A model generated the notes under the pieces. It saw nothing but the letters and a program-made list of their open reading frames with translations, was not told the origin of the DNA and did no database searches. A program made the translations under genes and the position numbers. This document shows, in pieces, positions 1 to 7,034 of a stretch of DNA of 38,455 bases. The stretch lies in assembly GCA_045649415.1 (NCBI GenBank), contig JAZRPY010000012.1, forward strand, positions 1-38,455, in the 5' to 3' direction. The stretch comes from CAKSQL01 sp045649415. GTDB taxonomy: Bacteria; Bacillota; Clostridia; UBA1381. The number at the start of each line of letters is the position of its first letter. Position 1 is the first letter of the stretch.

Positions 1-1193
1 AAGAATACGATGCGATAACTGCTCCGTTTTCGCTAACACTTGTCAAACGGTTAAGCAAGTCATAAGTATAGCTTTGGCTTATCTCTGTTGCACCATTTCT
101 TGTAAGTGTAAAGCCTGTACGGTTTCCATTGGCATCATAAGTAAAGGATTTGATTGTTCCGGCAGCAGAATTGCTTTCTGATATAAGCTGGCCTTTATCG
201 TTATAAACATAGCTAATTGTGGTTGTTCCGTTTTGTTTTGAAAGAACTTGTCCTGTTAAACCGTAAGTGGTTGTTTCTGTATTTGTTCCATCTGACAAAG
301 CTTTTGATGTAATAGAGCCAAGACCGTTATAAGTGAAATTAAATATCTGTCCGTTTCGGTCTGTGGTGGTTTCCAAAAGTCCATTTGCTAAATCATAGGT
401 GTTTGTTTCAACCTGTCCGAGTGCATCTGTTGTCGTGAGCAATCGTTTTACTGCATCATAAGTGTATTTTGTAACAGCATATTCTGTATCTTCGCCTGTA
501 ACATCATCAAGACCATTGATAGTTAGTGGAGCTTGTAGTCCTGTATATACACGAAGCAAATTGCCTGTTGCATCATAATAGTTTTGAGTGTAATTCGATT
601 TTTCACCGTCATTAGCTTGTGTCATAACAAGACGATTGCGGTTATCATAAGTGTATATTACCTCATTGTAGCTTTCTGTTTCGCCGGAAGCATTTGTAGA
701 AACTCGCTCTTTGACAATATTTCCGTTATTATCATACCAAACTTTCTTAACAGAATAATATACTGTTCCGTCCTTTTCTTCAAAAGGAGTTTTCTGCTCA
801 ATTACTCTGCCGAGATTGTCGTAGGTAAATTCGTTTGCTTCCTTTTATCATATAATACGGAGCATCATAGGGTATGTCTGTTTCTTTTAGGTATGCTTCA
901 AATAAAGAAGCATTTGTTGAGTTATATGTTCTTGTGATATTCAAATCAAACCCATTAACTCCGGGAAGGGTTAAATCTGTTACTTTTATATTTGTACTTC
1001 CTGTTGCGGTATTTACATATCCGTCTTGTGTTGTTCCTTGCGGAGCAGCATTGATACCACCATTATATACTGATTGGGGATAATATAGATTGTTATATAT
1101 ATCAGCTTCTTCTTGGGTTAAGGCAAAAGCAGATTGGCAACTTAATATGATACTTAGTAGAATAAGAGGAAGTAGTGTTAAATATTTTTTCAT
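1..1193 (-). pseudogene. RHS/YD-repeat surface protein, broken; runs off the left edge
   Basis: The 5' part (1193 down to about 845) encodes a signal peptide (MKKYLTLLPLILLSIILSC) and the conserved N-terminal segment that precedes RHS repeats in clostridial secreted RHS proteins (GYVNTATGSTNIK, then TRTYNS). This frame stops at 798-800. Shifted by one frame, from about 850 to base 1, the minus strand codes without a stop for some ten YD-type repeats (FTYDNLGRV, YTYDNRNRL, YTYDAVKRL, YTYDLLNRL). The two parts therefore belong to one gene that has lost its middle and gained a frameshift near 845-855. An AGGTGA ribosome site precedes the start, and the gene begins 18 bases after the preceding gene, so it was the last gene of a small operon. 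Family knowledge: RHS proteins are large secreted or wall-attached shells, often with a variable C-terminal toxin. The C-terminus lies outside the window. An assembly or sequencing error could mimic the frameshift but not the missing middle. Confidence 0.85.
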
Positions 1194-1211
1194 TGAATAT
1201 TCACCTCATCC

Positions 1212-2078
1212 TTATTCTGTTACTTTGTTTGCTTTTGCTCTTTCTGTTTCAATTTTGCTTGAAGAAATATTGTTGGAGATTGCCTTATCAACAGATACTC
1301 CTTTCTTTACTTCAGCTACCATTTCCGTAAAGGTTAGTTTAGAAATCTTTTCAGCGTCTTTCATACGGCAAATAGCAAAGAAATCTGTCATTCCGGCTTT
1401 TTCTGCAAGAGTAATTTCCTCATCTGTTATACCCGATGCAGCTTTTCTGAAGTTCATCCATTCTTTTCTTTCTTTTGCAGCAAATTCAATAATTTCACTC
1501 ATAGGCATATCGGGAGAAAGTTTTTGCATTTTTTCTAAGTATTCTTTTTCAGATATTTTTCCGAAAGCTAAGTCTGTTGCTGCTTGGCTTTGCTCATTCT
1601 TTAACGCTGTTCTTTCTTTAATCAAATCATTTACAGTTTTCCCATCTTGTTTTGCTTTCCAAACGGTTTCTATATCAAATTGTGCAGTATGAGAACTTCT
1701 CGCAAGTTCCTTACATTCCTCATCTGTCATACCCGATGCAATCATTTCAGAATAAATATCATCGGGAATTTCAAGGTCTTTTGCAGCCTGTATCTGATTT
1801 GCAACAAACACATTAAATTCTTCTAAATTAACATTATAATGTTCAGCAACTTTTTCCCAATCGCCTAATTCCTTATATTTCTGCTCCACAAAAGCAGATA
1901 CATTTTCTTTGCTTAATACCATTATAGCCATCATACTATAAGCATCTGTTTCTGTATAACCTTTTTCAAGTTTCTTTTCTACCCAATCTGAGTGAATTGT
2001 TTTAGCCAATACAGTTATTGTAGTTATACTTGCAATAACAAGCAAAGCGATAGTAATAGCATAAATTTTCTTTTTCAT
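1212..2078 (-). CDS. Secreted or membrane-anchored repetitive helical protein, unknown function
   Basis: This 288-residue protein is not one I recognise. It starts with a positively charged, hydrophobic segment (residues 5-25, ending TVLAK) that is a signal peptide or membrane anchor. The rest is charged and predicted helical. Three related blocks of 45-60 residues can be seen, beginning near KGYTETDAYSM, SGMTDEECKEL and SGITDEEITLA. At DNA level the last two share an almost identical string (1420-1440 and 1720-1740), which points to internal duplication. The start is well supported by an AGGAGGA site. It sits 12 bases after the decayed cohesin-like gene and 18 bases before the broken RHS gene, so the three form one transcription unit. 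Its frame is intact while both neighbours are broken. A role in secretion or display of the RHS protein is only a guess from position. Confidence 0.6.
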   Translation of the reverse strand: MKKKIYAITIALLVIASITTITVLAKTIHSDWVEKKLEKGYTETDAYSMMAIMVLSKENVSAFVEQKYKELGDWEKVAEHYNVNLEEFNVFVANQIQAAKDLEIPDDIYSEMIASGMTDEECKELARSSHTAQFDIETVWKAKQDGKTVNDLIKERTALKNEQSQAATDLAFGKISEKEYLEKMQKLSPDMPMSEIIEFAAKERKEWMNFRKAASGITDEEITLAEKAGMTDFFAICRMKDAEKISKLTFTEMVAEVKKGVSVDKAISNNISSSKIETERAKANKVTE

Positions 2079-2090
2079 AATCAGTTCCTC

Positions 2091-2735
2091 CTATTGAATT
2101 GTATAAACTATTGTTTCATCTGTTACATCTGAAAGGGTTTTGAATTTTACCATATTCGTTATGCCTGTATTTCTTCCGGCTTCAAGATTAAATTCATATT
2201 CTATTTTTCCGGCTGATAAATCGACATTCTGAACGGTGATGTTTGTATTTGTAATTGCTCCTGCTGCAAACTCTTTATTATATGTGAAACCGCACAAATC
2301 GACAGGAGTAATTTTTGTTGAATCGTATTTTAGTGTATGCACAGCATCAGCATTCGCACCTTTAACTGTTGTTGCGTTCATATATACATTAAAACCTACA
2401 TTTGCGGTTGATGTGATATACATATACTTTTCACGAGTATAGTTATCTAAATCAACTACTTGTTTTGCGTTTCCGATTGGTCTTAAACTGCCAAAGTCTT
2501 CCTAAACCATCAATTTTACGCTATAATCTTCACGGTTATAGAGGAGAGGGAAAGAACAATAACCAAGAAATCAATATCACTTATAAGTTCGATTTTTTCT
2601 ACTGTTACACTACCATTGCTCACTGTTGCATTAAAAAAGTTTTTGTTTCCTCAACAAATGTAATTGTAGATAACATCAAAAACATTATCAGTAATGGGAA
2701 TGTTCATTTTACAATTTTCATTTCATCATATTCCT
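2091..2735 (-). pseudogene. Decayed secreted protein with cohesin-like domain
   Basis: The longest open stretch (2501 down to 2091) ends properly at a TAG, but has no ribosome site at its first ATG (2423), and the same frame continues upstream through PIGNAKQVVDLDNYTREK to an in-frame stop at 2502-2504. Further upstream the minus strand holds pieces of the same gene in changing frames: a hydrophobic signal-like run (FPLLIMFLMLSTITFV, about 2640-2700) and NATVSNGSVTVEKIEL (about 2590-2640). The C-terminal part resembles a cohesin-type beta sandwich (LKYDSTKITPVDLCGF, then MVKFKTLSDVTDETIVYTIQ). I read this as a secreted cohesin-like protein with several frameshifts. Its original start would have been directly downstream of the terminator at 2758-2807. 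The fold assignment comes from sequence pattern only. Confidence 0.55.
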
Positions 2736-2757
2736 TATTTTAGGTTTGTTATAAAAA

Positions 2758-2807
2758 AGGCAAAAGAAAGACCTTGTAAACTAATTACAAACATCTATCT
2801 TTTGCCT
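2758..2807 (-). terminator. Leader terminator (possible attenuator)
   Basis: On the minus strand, arms AGGCAAAAGA (2807-2798) and TCTTTTGCCT (2767-2758) are perfectly complementary and are followed directly by a T-run. A smaller inner hairpin TTGTAA/TTACAA lies at 2774-2790. The 5' arm is inside the 16-codon leader ORF, so a translating ribosome would prevent the stem from forming. Confidence 0.8.
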
Positions 2808-2831
2808 AAAACTGCTTAATTTCAATAACAT
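2781..2831 (-). CDS. Leader peptide MLLKLSSFRQKIDVCN
   Basis: A 16-codon ORF begins at ATG 2831, six bases after a perfect GGAGGT (2843-2838), and ends with TAG at 2781-2783. It lies about 58 bases downstream of the probable transcription start. Codons R9-Q10-K11 are encoded by the 5' arm of the terminator, and the stop codon sits in the loop of its inner hairpin. This is the layout of translation-controlled attenuation. The residues show no run of a single amino acid that would betray amino-acid sensing. The downstream gene is decayed, so the original target may be lost, or this may be a self-contained small transcript. I do not recognise the peptide. Confidence 0.5.
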   Translation of the reverse strand: MLLKLSSFRQKIDVCN

Positions 2832-2895
2832 TGTCATACCTCCATTCGCAACTTTATCCTATAATCAATACCACCTTAAAATTTACTATAACCTT

Positions 2896-2924
2896 ATTAT
2901 AACATATTACATTTAATGATTCAA
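2896..2924 (-). promoter_or_regulatory. Sigma-A-type promoter of the leader transcript
   Basis: TTGAAT (2924-2919), a 17-base spacer and TATAAT (2901-2896) on the minus strand. Transcription from about 2889 would give a roughly 130-base RNA ending at the terminator 2758-2807. Confidence 0.65.
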
Positions 2925-2943
2925 TATTTTTTGATTATTTCTC

Positions 2944-3267
2944 ATCAAATACAATGAATTTCTCCTTTATGCTAAATTAAAAAAGTCTGTTTTGTTTAAT
3001 ATTTGATTTACAGTATTCTGTTTAAATATAGAAATTGATATTCGCTTTTGTTTCTGACGAGGGAAGTATAAACTTCTTCATTTTTAATTAATTTTTCTAT
3101 GATTCCACATAGCTTGTTTTTCAATCCTTCTATACTATACACTCTCTTTTTGCGATAAATCTAATATAAAATGCACAACTCCAAAATTTGTAAATTGTTT
3201 GATAAGATATATAATATTTGCGAACATAGAATATAAAGGAATTTCTTTCACATATGCTATATAACCA
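2944..3267. other. AT-rich gap without an intact gene, next to the tRNA scar
   Basis: No complete gene is visible. One minus-strand frame is open from 3160 to a stop at 3008-3010 (about 50 codons, containing GLKNKLCGIIEKLIKNEE and ending FLYLNRIL). It has a protein-like composition but no convincing start or ribosome site and looks like the tail of a lost gene. No integrase is present in this stretch. Confidence 0.4.
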
Positions 3268-3318
3268 TTAGGATCTAGTGTCCCCGACGTGAAGGTTCAA
3301 GTCCTTTCAGGCGCACCA
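3268..3318 (+). tRNA. 3' half of tRNA-Leu(UAG), probable attachment-site scar
   Basis: From U33 onward the sequence is a normal class II tRNA-Leu: anticodon TAG (3269-3271), the 3' side of the anticodon stem, a long variable arm (TCCCCGACG), a T stem and loop (GAAGG-TTCAAGT-CCTTT), the acceptor strand CAGGCGC, discriminator A and encoded CCA (3316-3318). The 5' half is missing: the bases before 3268 cannot form the anticodon stem, D-arm or acceptor strand (GCGCCTG expected). The cut lies in the anticodon loop, a favoured crossover point of tyrosine integrases. The fragment is therefore best read as one att copy left by an element inserted to its left, with the restored full tRNA at the element's other end, outside the window. 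Confidence 0.85.
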
Positions 3319-3361
3319 AAATCGACAAAGTTCAAACAGAGCTTTGTCGATTTTATTTTTT
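3318..3361 (+). terminator. Terminator of the tRNA-Leu unit
   Basis: A 13-bp perfect stem (AAAATCGACAAAG at 3318-3330 with CTTTGTCGATTTT at 3342-3354) and a T-run follow the CCA end at once. The stem belongs to the chromosomal side of the scar. Confidence 0.8.
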
Positions 3362-3369
3362 TCGCTATT

Positions 3370-4188
3370 CTATAGATAAAAATCGTGTCCACCAATTGAT
3401 CTATAGAATTTCCTATTATTCACAATCCAGAAGCTTGTTGATATTTTTGGGTTTAGAAAATATAAGCTTTTGCCCACATTATTCTCTCCCTTTAATGACC
3501 TTTTTGCAGCCTGATAGCTATCCTTTGTGGGATTATTATATATCGTCCCAGTCGCAACAGGTGTAAACTGAACGCCAAATTTCTTATCAAATATTACGCC
3601 ATAAATAGTGTGAGGGAAAAGTTCACTTTCAACTCTGTTTAAAACAACATTTGCAACGCCTATTTTTCCACTCATCACCTCTCCCTCTGCCTCTGCATTA
3701 ACAATTCTTGCAAGCCAATGAAGTTCTTCCTTTGTGTAGCTTTTGTCTATATACTTATCCTCAAGTATAAGCCCATCTTTTTTTATATTGACAGTATATG
3801 TTTTGGGATCCCACGAAACTGTGCAGCCAAGATTTTCTGATACAAATCTGACAGGCACAAATGTACGATTGTTAATTATTCGTGCAGGTACTTTTAATTT
3901 TTTAATAATTCCATTAACATAGCAAACCTCATCATCTATGGTCAGTTTAATTTCATCAAGCTCGGAATAAATAGATACAGTTTTTATCTTTTCATTCCAT
4001 TTCACATTATACCCCAGTGCCTCCGATATTGCCCTTACAGGAACTAAAGTGTGGTCTTTTTCAATATAAGGCATATTATCAGTTTTTATATATCTATCAT
4101 TTATAGTGATATCAACAGGATTTTTTGCACTTGCCGAAGCTCCAACTAAAAATAGTAATATCATAATAATTAACACTCTTTTCATCAT
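3370..4188 (-). CDS. Cell wall hydrolase (SleB/CwlJ family) with copper-amine-oxidase-like N-terminal repeats
   Basis: The 272-residue secreted protein has a signal peptide (residues 1-21, cut near ASASA), two copies of the stalk-like domain known as copper amine oxidase N-terminal domain (about 27-85, LVPVRAISEALGY; about 86-135, FVPVRFVSENLGC), and a Hydrolase_2 (SleB/CwlJ) domain from about 155 to the end. The hydrolase carries the conserved IVNAEAEGEVMSGKIGVANV segment with the likely catalytic glutamate, then VLNRVES. Family knowledge: this domain is a lytic transglycosylase acting on spore cortex or cell-wall peptidoglycan. The repeats probably bind or position it on the wall. An AAGGAAGAGA site precedes tandem ATGs at 4188 and 4185, either of which could be used. 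Whether it acts in germination or vegetative growth is not shown. Confidence 0.85.
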   Translation of the reverse strand: MMKRVLIIMILLFLVGASASAKNPVDITINDRYIKTDNMPYIEKDHTLVPVRAISEALGYNVKWNEKIKTVSIYSELDEIKLTIDDEVCYVNGIIKKLKVPARIINNRTFVPVRFVSENLGCTVSWDPKTYTVNIKKDGLILEDKYIDKSYTKEELHWLARIVNAEAEGEVMSGKIGVANVVLNRVESELFPHTIYGVIFDKKFGVQFTPVATGTIYNNPTKDSYQAAKRSLKGENNVGKSLYFLNPKISTSFWIVNNRKFYRSIGGHDFYL

Positions 4189-4224
4189 TTCTAATCTCTT
4201 CCTTTATCTTTATTTACATAAAAT

Positions 4225-4253
4225 ATCATAACATACTATTTTTTCATCATCAA
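4225..4253 (-). promoter_or_regulatory. Candidate promoter of the SleB-family gene
   Basis: TTGATG (4253-4248), 17 bases, TATGAT (4230-4225), about 37 bases before the start codon. A sporulation-sigma promoter cannot be excluded. Confidence 0.45.
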
Positions 4254-4292
4254 TGCAAAATATATTCCATAACTATAAAATTTTAGCAAAAG

Positions 4293-4321
4293 AAAAAGGC
4301 TTTCTTTTAAAAAGCCTTTTT
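4293..4321 (-). terminator. Terminator after the upp-phosphoribosyltransferase unit
   Basis: AAAAAGGCTTT (4293-4303) pairs with AAAGCCTTTTT (4311-4321). On the minus strand the stem is followed by T-rich sequence, just after the stop of the phosphoribosyltransferase gene. Confidence 0.75.
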
Positions 4322-4326
4322 AATAA

Positions 4327-4890
4327 TTATTCTTTTATAGTACCATCAGCATTGAACAATGGAAGTGGCTCTAAAACTATGATGTCATCTCTGTTTATTG
4401 CATCACCCTCTGCAAGCACTGCCATCTTACCAACAACATTTCCACCTGCTGCATTAACTAAATCCTCAATTGCCTTTAAGGATTCTCCTGTGCTTATAAC
4501 ATCATCAATTATAAGAACTCTCTTTCCTTTGATTTTTTGGATTTCCTTTTCGCCAATACACAAAATCTGCTCGTGTTTAGTTGTGATTGAGTTCACATCC
4601 ACCTTCAACACATTTCGCATATAAACCTTTGGACCTTTTCTTGCAATTATATACTCATTTTCACCAATCTGCTTTGCCATTTCGTGAACCAAAGGAATAC
4701 TCTTTGCCTCAGCAGTGATAAGAATGTCGTGTGCAGGTGCTCTTTTTATAAGCTCTCTTGCACAAGCCTCAGTTAATTCAACATCTCCAAAAAGAATGAA
4801 TGCCGCAATTGCCAAATCCTCATTGACATTAAAAAGCTCTAATTCTCTCTTTAAGCCGGCAATATTTAAAGTGTAAGTTAATTTATTCAT
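4327..4890 (-). CDS. PRPP-dependent phosphoribosyltransferase, adenine-type paralog
   Basis: The 187-residue protein is a type I phosphoribosyltransferase. The PRPP loop VLIIDDVISTGESL is at about residues 125-138, and the upstream AEAKSIPL and RKGPKVYM segments are placed as in adenine/xanthine phosphoribosyltransferases. The N-terminal half (LNIAGLKRELELFNVNEDLA) is longer than in ordinary Apt and may form a separate cap. Family knowledge: such enzymes transfer ribose-5-phosphate from PRPP to a base for salvage. The true base is not clear, because the hood residues that define adenine use cannot be judged without a structure or alignment. It follows upp with a 27-base gap and a weak ribosome site, so both are probably co-transcribed as a salvage operon ending at the terminator 4293-4321. 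Confidence 0.75.
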   Translation of the reverse strand: MNKLTYTLNIAGLKRELELFNVNEDLAIAAFILFGDVELTEACARELIKRAPAHDILITAEAKSIPLVHEMAKQIGENEYIIARKGPKVYMRNVLKVDVNSITTKHEQILCIGEKEIQKIKGKRVLIIDDVISTGESLKAIEDLVNAAGGNVVGKMAVLAEGDAINRDDIIVLEPLPLFNADGTIKE

Positions 4891-4917
4891 AATACAACAC
4901 TGTCCTATTTATATATT

Positions 4918-5547
4918 TTATAATGTTCCGAATAATCTGTCCCCTGCATCTCCAAGACCAGGCAAAATATATCCGTTTTCATTTAATCTTTCATCAACTG
5001 CGCCACAGAAAATATCAACATCAGGATGAGCTTTTCTCAAGGTTTCAATTCCTATTGGTGCAGAAATAATGCAAACAAATTTAATATTTTTTGCACCTCT
5101 TTGCTTAATAAAGCTAATAGCTGCAACTGCACTTCCACCTGTTGCAAGCATAGGGTCTAAAACAAGTACCTGGCGTTCTGAAATGTCAGTTGGAAGCTTG
5201 CAGTAGTATTCAACAGGCTCTAATGTTTCTTCGTTTCTATAAAGACCTATATGACCAATTTTTGCAGCAGGAATTAAGTCGTGCAATGCATCAACCATTC
5301 CTAAGCCTGCTCTTAAAATAGGCACTAATGCAACCTGACGCTTTGTTCTCTTTCCTGTCATTTTACAAATTGGAGTTTCAATTTCGTAGTCCTCCAAATC
5401 CAAATCCTTTGTTGCTTCATAACCAAGCAAAAGACCGATTTCGTGAGCACATTCACGAAAATCCTTAACAGGTGTGTTTTTATCACGCATAATTGAAAGC
5501 TTATGTAGTATCAACGGATGATTGATAATATGTACTTGATTATCCAT
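4918..5547 (-). CDS. upp: Uracil phosphoribosyltransferase
   Basis: The 209-residue protein makes UMP from uracil and PRPP. Visible family marks are the N-terminal HPLILHKLSIMRDKNT, RAGLGMVDAL, the PRPP-binding VLVLDPMLATGGSAVAA, and the C-terminal uracil-binding GLGDAGDRLFGT. Length is normal for Upp. I place the start at ATG 5547 (MDNQVH): the GGAGGG ribosome site lies at 5563-5558, inside the longer frame that would begin at 5565, so the longer start would have no ribosome site. It is followed by an adenine-type phosphoribosyltransferase. The leader between its promoter (5619-5647) and the start contains a complete intrinsic terminator, so expression may be controlled by termination. No PyrR-binding-loop consensus was seen. 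Confidence 0.95.
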   Translation of the reverse strand: MDNQVHIINHPLILHKLSIMRDKNTPVKDFRECAHEIGLLLGYEATKDLDLEDYEIETPICKMTGKRTKRQVALVPILRAGLGMVDALHDLIPAAKIGHIGLYRNEETLEPVEYYCKLPTDISERQVLVLDPMLATGGSAVAAISFIKQRGAKNIKFVCIISAPIGIETLRKAHPDVDIFCGAVDERLNENGYILPGLGDAGDRLFGTL

Positions 5548-5579
5548 AGTAAAAATTCCCTCCATTTATTTTATGCACG

Positions 5580-5604
5580 AAAAAAGGGCTTTTAGCCCTT
5601 TTTT
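5580..5604. terminator. Intrinsic terminator between ypeB and upp, inside the upp leader
   Basis: AAAAAAGGGCT (5580-5590) pairs with AGCCCTTTTTT (5594-5604). It has A/T runs on both sides and can act in either direction. It ends sleB-ypeB transcripts but also lies downstream of the only promoter seen for upp. Confidence 0.85.
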
Positions 5605-5618
5605 CTAAGCTTATATTT

Positions 5619-5647
5619 ATTATACATTATTTTTTATGATTTGTCTA
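5619..5647 (-). promoter_or_regulatory. Candidate promoter of upp
   Basis: TAGACA (5647-5642), 17 bases, TATAAT (5624-5619) on the minus strand. The start near 5612 places the 5580-5604 hairpin in the 5' leader. Confidence 0.55.
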
Positions 5648-5666
5648 TTGTTTTTTTAACTTTTTT

Positions 5667-7025
5667 CTAAACTGTTAAAATCCCTGTTTCTGACTCAATC
5701 AGCATCAAAACCTGTTCCTCTCGTCCGTTATAGGCATTTATATATACCAGGAAATTCGAATCATTGTGCTTACCCTTGATTTCATAGCACAAAACCTCTC
5801 TTTTACTATCCTTTGGAATAAGTGCCAGACCTGACGATTCAACATCAAGATGCTTGCTTATTTTATTTTTTGCTTCTTCCTCCGTAATTGTGGGTGCATC
5901 AATATTCCTTTGCTGATGGGTTGTTAAATAGCCCTTCGTTTCAAGACCGATAATTTCACCATTATCCAATGCAACCTTTACCTTAATTAAATCAGAATAA
6001 CAAGTGACATCCCCCTGTTGATATGCAAAGTTGACAGTTACCACACCACCGGATTTATCATAATAGCTTGTTTTTATTGAAGAAAATCCGTTATTGGATA
6101 GAAAATCCCTTGCCTTTGAAATTGCCATATCAACACTTATTTTCTCTTCCCCAATTTCTCTGTTGATGAGGAAATATAACGGGTATCCACCCTTTCTTGT
6201 TATAGCTGCATATATACTTTTTTCTTCCGTTGCACCCTTAAAAAGATATGATGATAGCTTTGTGTTATCACTGATTGAATCAAATGTTATCTCACCTGAG
6301 TATCCATTTATCGTTTTCTTTAGTTTATTTAAAGCCTCGTCCTCAGAAACACTTCTTGCATTTTCCGTCATAACAGGATTGATTTTTTCAATATGCTCGG
6401 AAAATGGTCCGTCATAAATAAGGGACGGATATTCCTGAAACTGCTTTTCCATTTCCTCAAAGCCAGAAAGCACATTTTTATTTTCTGCCTTTGCAATATC
6501 AACAAGGTGGTTTTCTGCCTCTTTTTTTATCTTTCCAAAAGAAATTTCTCCTGAATATATATCCTCCTGCATACTCAAAAGCTCTTCTTTGAGTTTTGAA
6601 GCATAATTGCTTAAATCTGCAAGATTGTTATAGTCATCAGCAGTTATATCCTCTTGGTAAATACTTTTTTGGCTTAAATTATATGTGTAATCACCAACCT
6701 GAGATAGAAACTTATCAATGTTCTCCATTTGCACTTGTGATATAGGTAGTTGTCCAAGACAAGCCTTAGCCGCAGTTGTCTCCCTGAAAAGCTCACTTGA
6801 AATTGTTGATATTTGAGCAGAGGATGAAACAATCTGACTTTTTTTCAGTAGTGTGTCCACATCATCCATATAATCAACAAGCTCGTGAAATGCTCTGTTA
6901 TAGTTGTTTTCAACTGAAATTTTCATCGCATTAACTCTGCTGCTTTGATATATGGCAACTATCAGCGTGACCACAAACAAAGCTCCTAAAATTCCATAAA
7001 TATAATTTCTTTTTGTGTTTTCCAT
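5667..7025 (-). CDS. ypeB: Germination protein YpeB
   Basis: The 452-residue protein matches YpeB in length and layout. An N-terminal membrane segment (residues 8-28, YIYGILGALFVVTLIVAIY) is followed by a helical region (FHELVDYMDDVDTLLKKSQ, then TTAAKACLGQLPISQ) and a C-terminal half with PepSY-like repeats (EDEALNKLKKTINGY, TEEEAKNKISKHL, then ESETGILTV at the end). Family knowledge: YpeB is needed for SleB to be assembled in the spore inner membrane and cortex, and the PepSY repeats are inhibitory. It follows sleB with a 9-base gap, which is the classic operon. The terminator 5580-5604 lies after its stop codon. Expression is expected in the forespore; I see no clear sigma-G promoter. Confidence 0.93.
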   Translation of the reverse strand: MENTKRNYIYGILGALFVVTLIVAIYQSSRVNAMKISVENNYNRAFHELVDYMDDVDTLLKKSQIVSSSAQISTISSELFRETTAAKACLGQLPISQVQMENIDKFLSQVGDYTYNLSQKSIYQEDITADDYNNLADLSNYASKLKEELLSMQEDIYSGEISFGKIKKEAENHLVDIAKAENKNVLSGFEEMEKQFQEYPSLIYDGPFSEHIEKINPVMTENARSVSEDEALNKLKKTINGYSGEITFDSISDNTKLSSYLFKGATEEKSIYAAITRKGGYPLYFLINREIGEEKISVDMAISKARDFLSNNGFSSIKTSYYDKSGGVVTVNFAYQQGDVTCYSDLIKVKVALDNGEIIGLETKGYLTTHQQRNIDAPTITEEEAKNKISKHLDVESSGLALIPKDSKREVLCYEIKGKHNDSNFLVYINAYNGREEQVLMLIESETGILTV

Positions 7026-7034
7026 TTCATTCTC

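Noticed and set aside
1..840. CRISPR array or tandem DNA repeat suggested by the regular spacing
   Set aside because: The regularity is at the protein level (YD repeats); the DNA units differ and there are no constant repeats with spacers.
584..1692. Plus-strand open frames opposite the RHS and repetitive-protein genes
   Set aside because: They lack ribosome sites and family features; the opposite strand carries recognisable repeats and signal peptides.
2465..2743. Plus-strand 92-codon frame
   Set aside because: It is antisense to the decayed surface gene, has no ribosome site and shows no recognisable features.
3241..3318. A complete tRNA gene
   Set aside because: The bases before 3268 cannot form the acceptor, D-arm or 5' anticodon stem strands, so only the 3' half is present.
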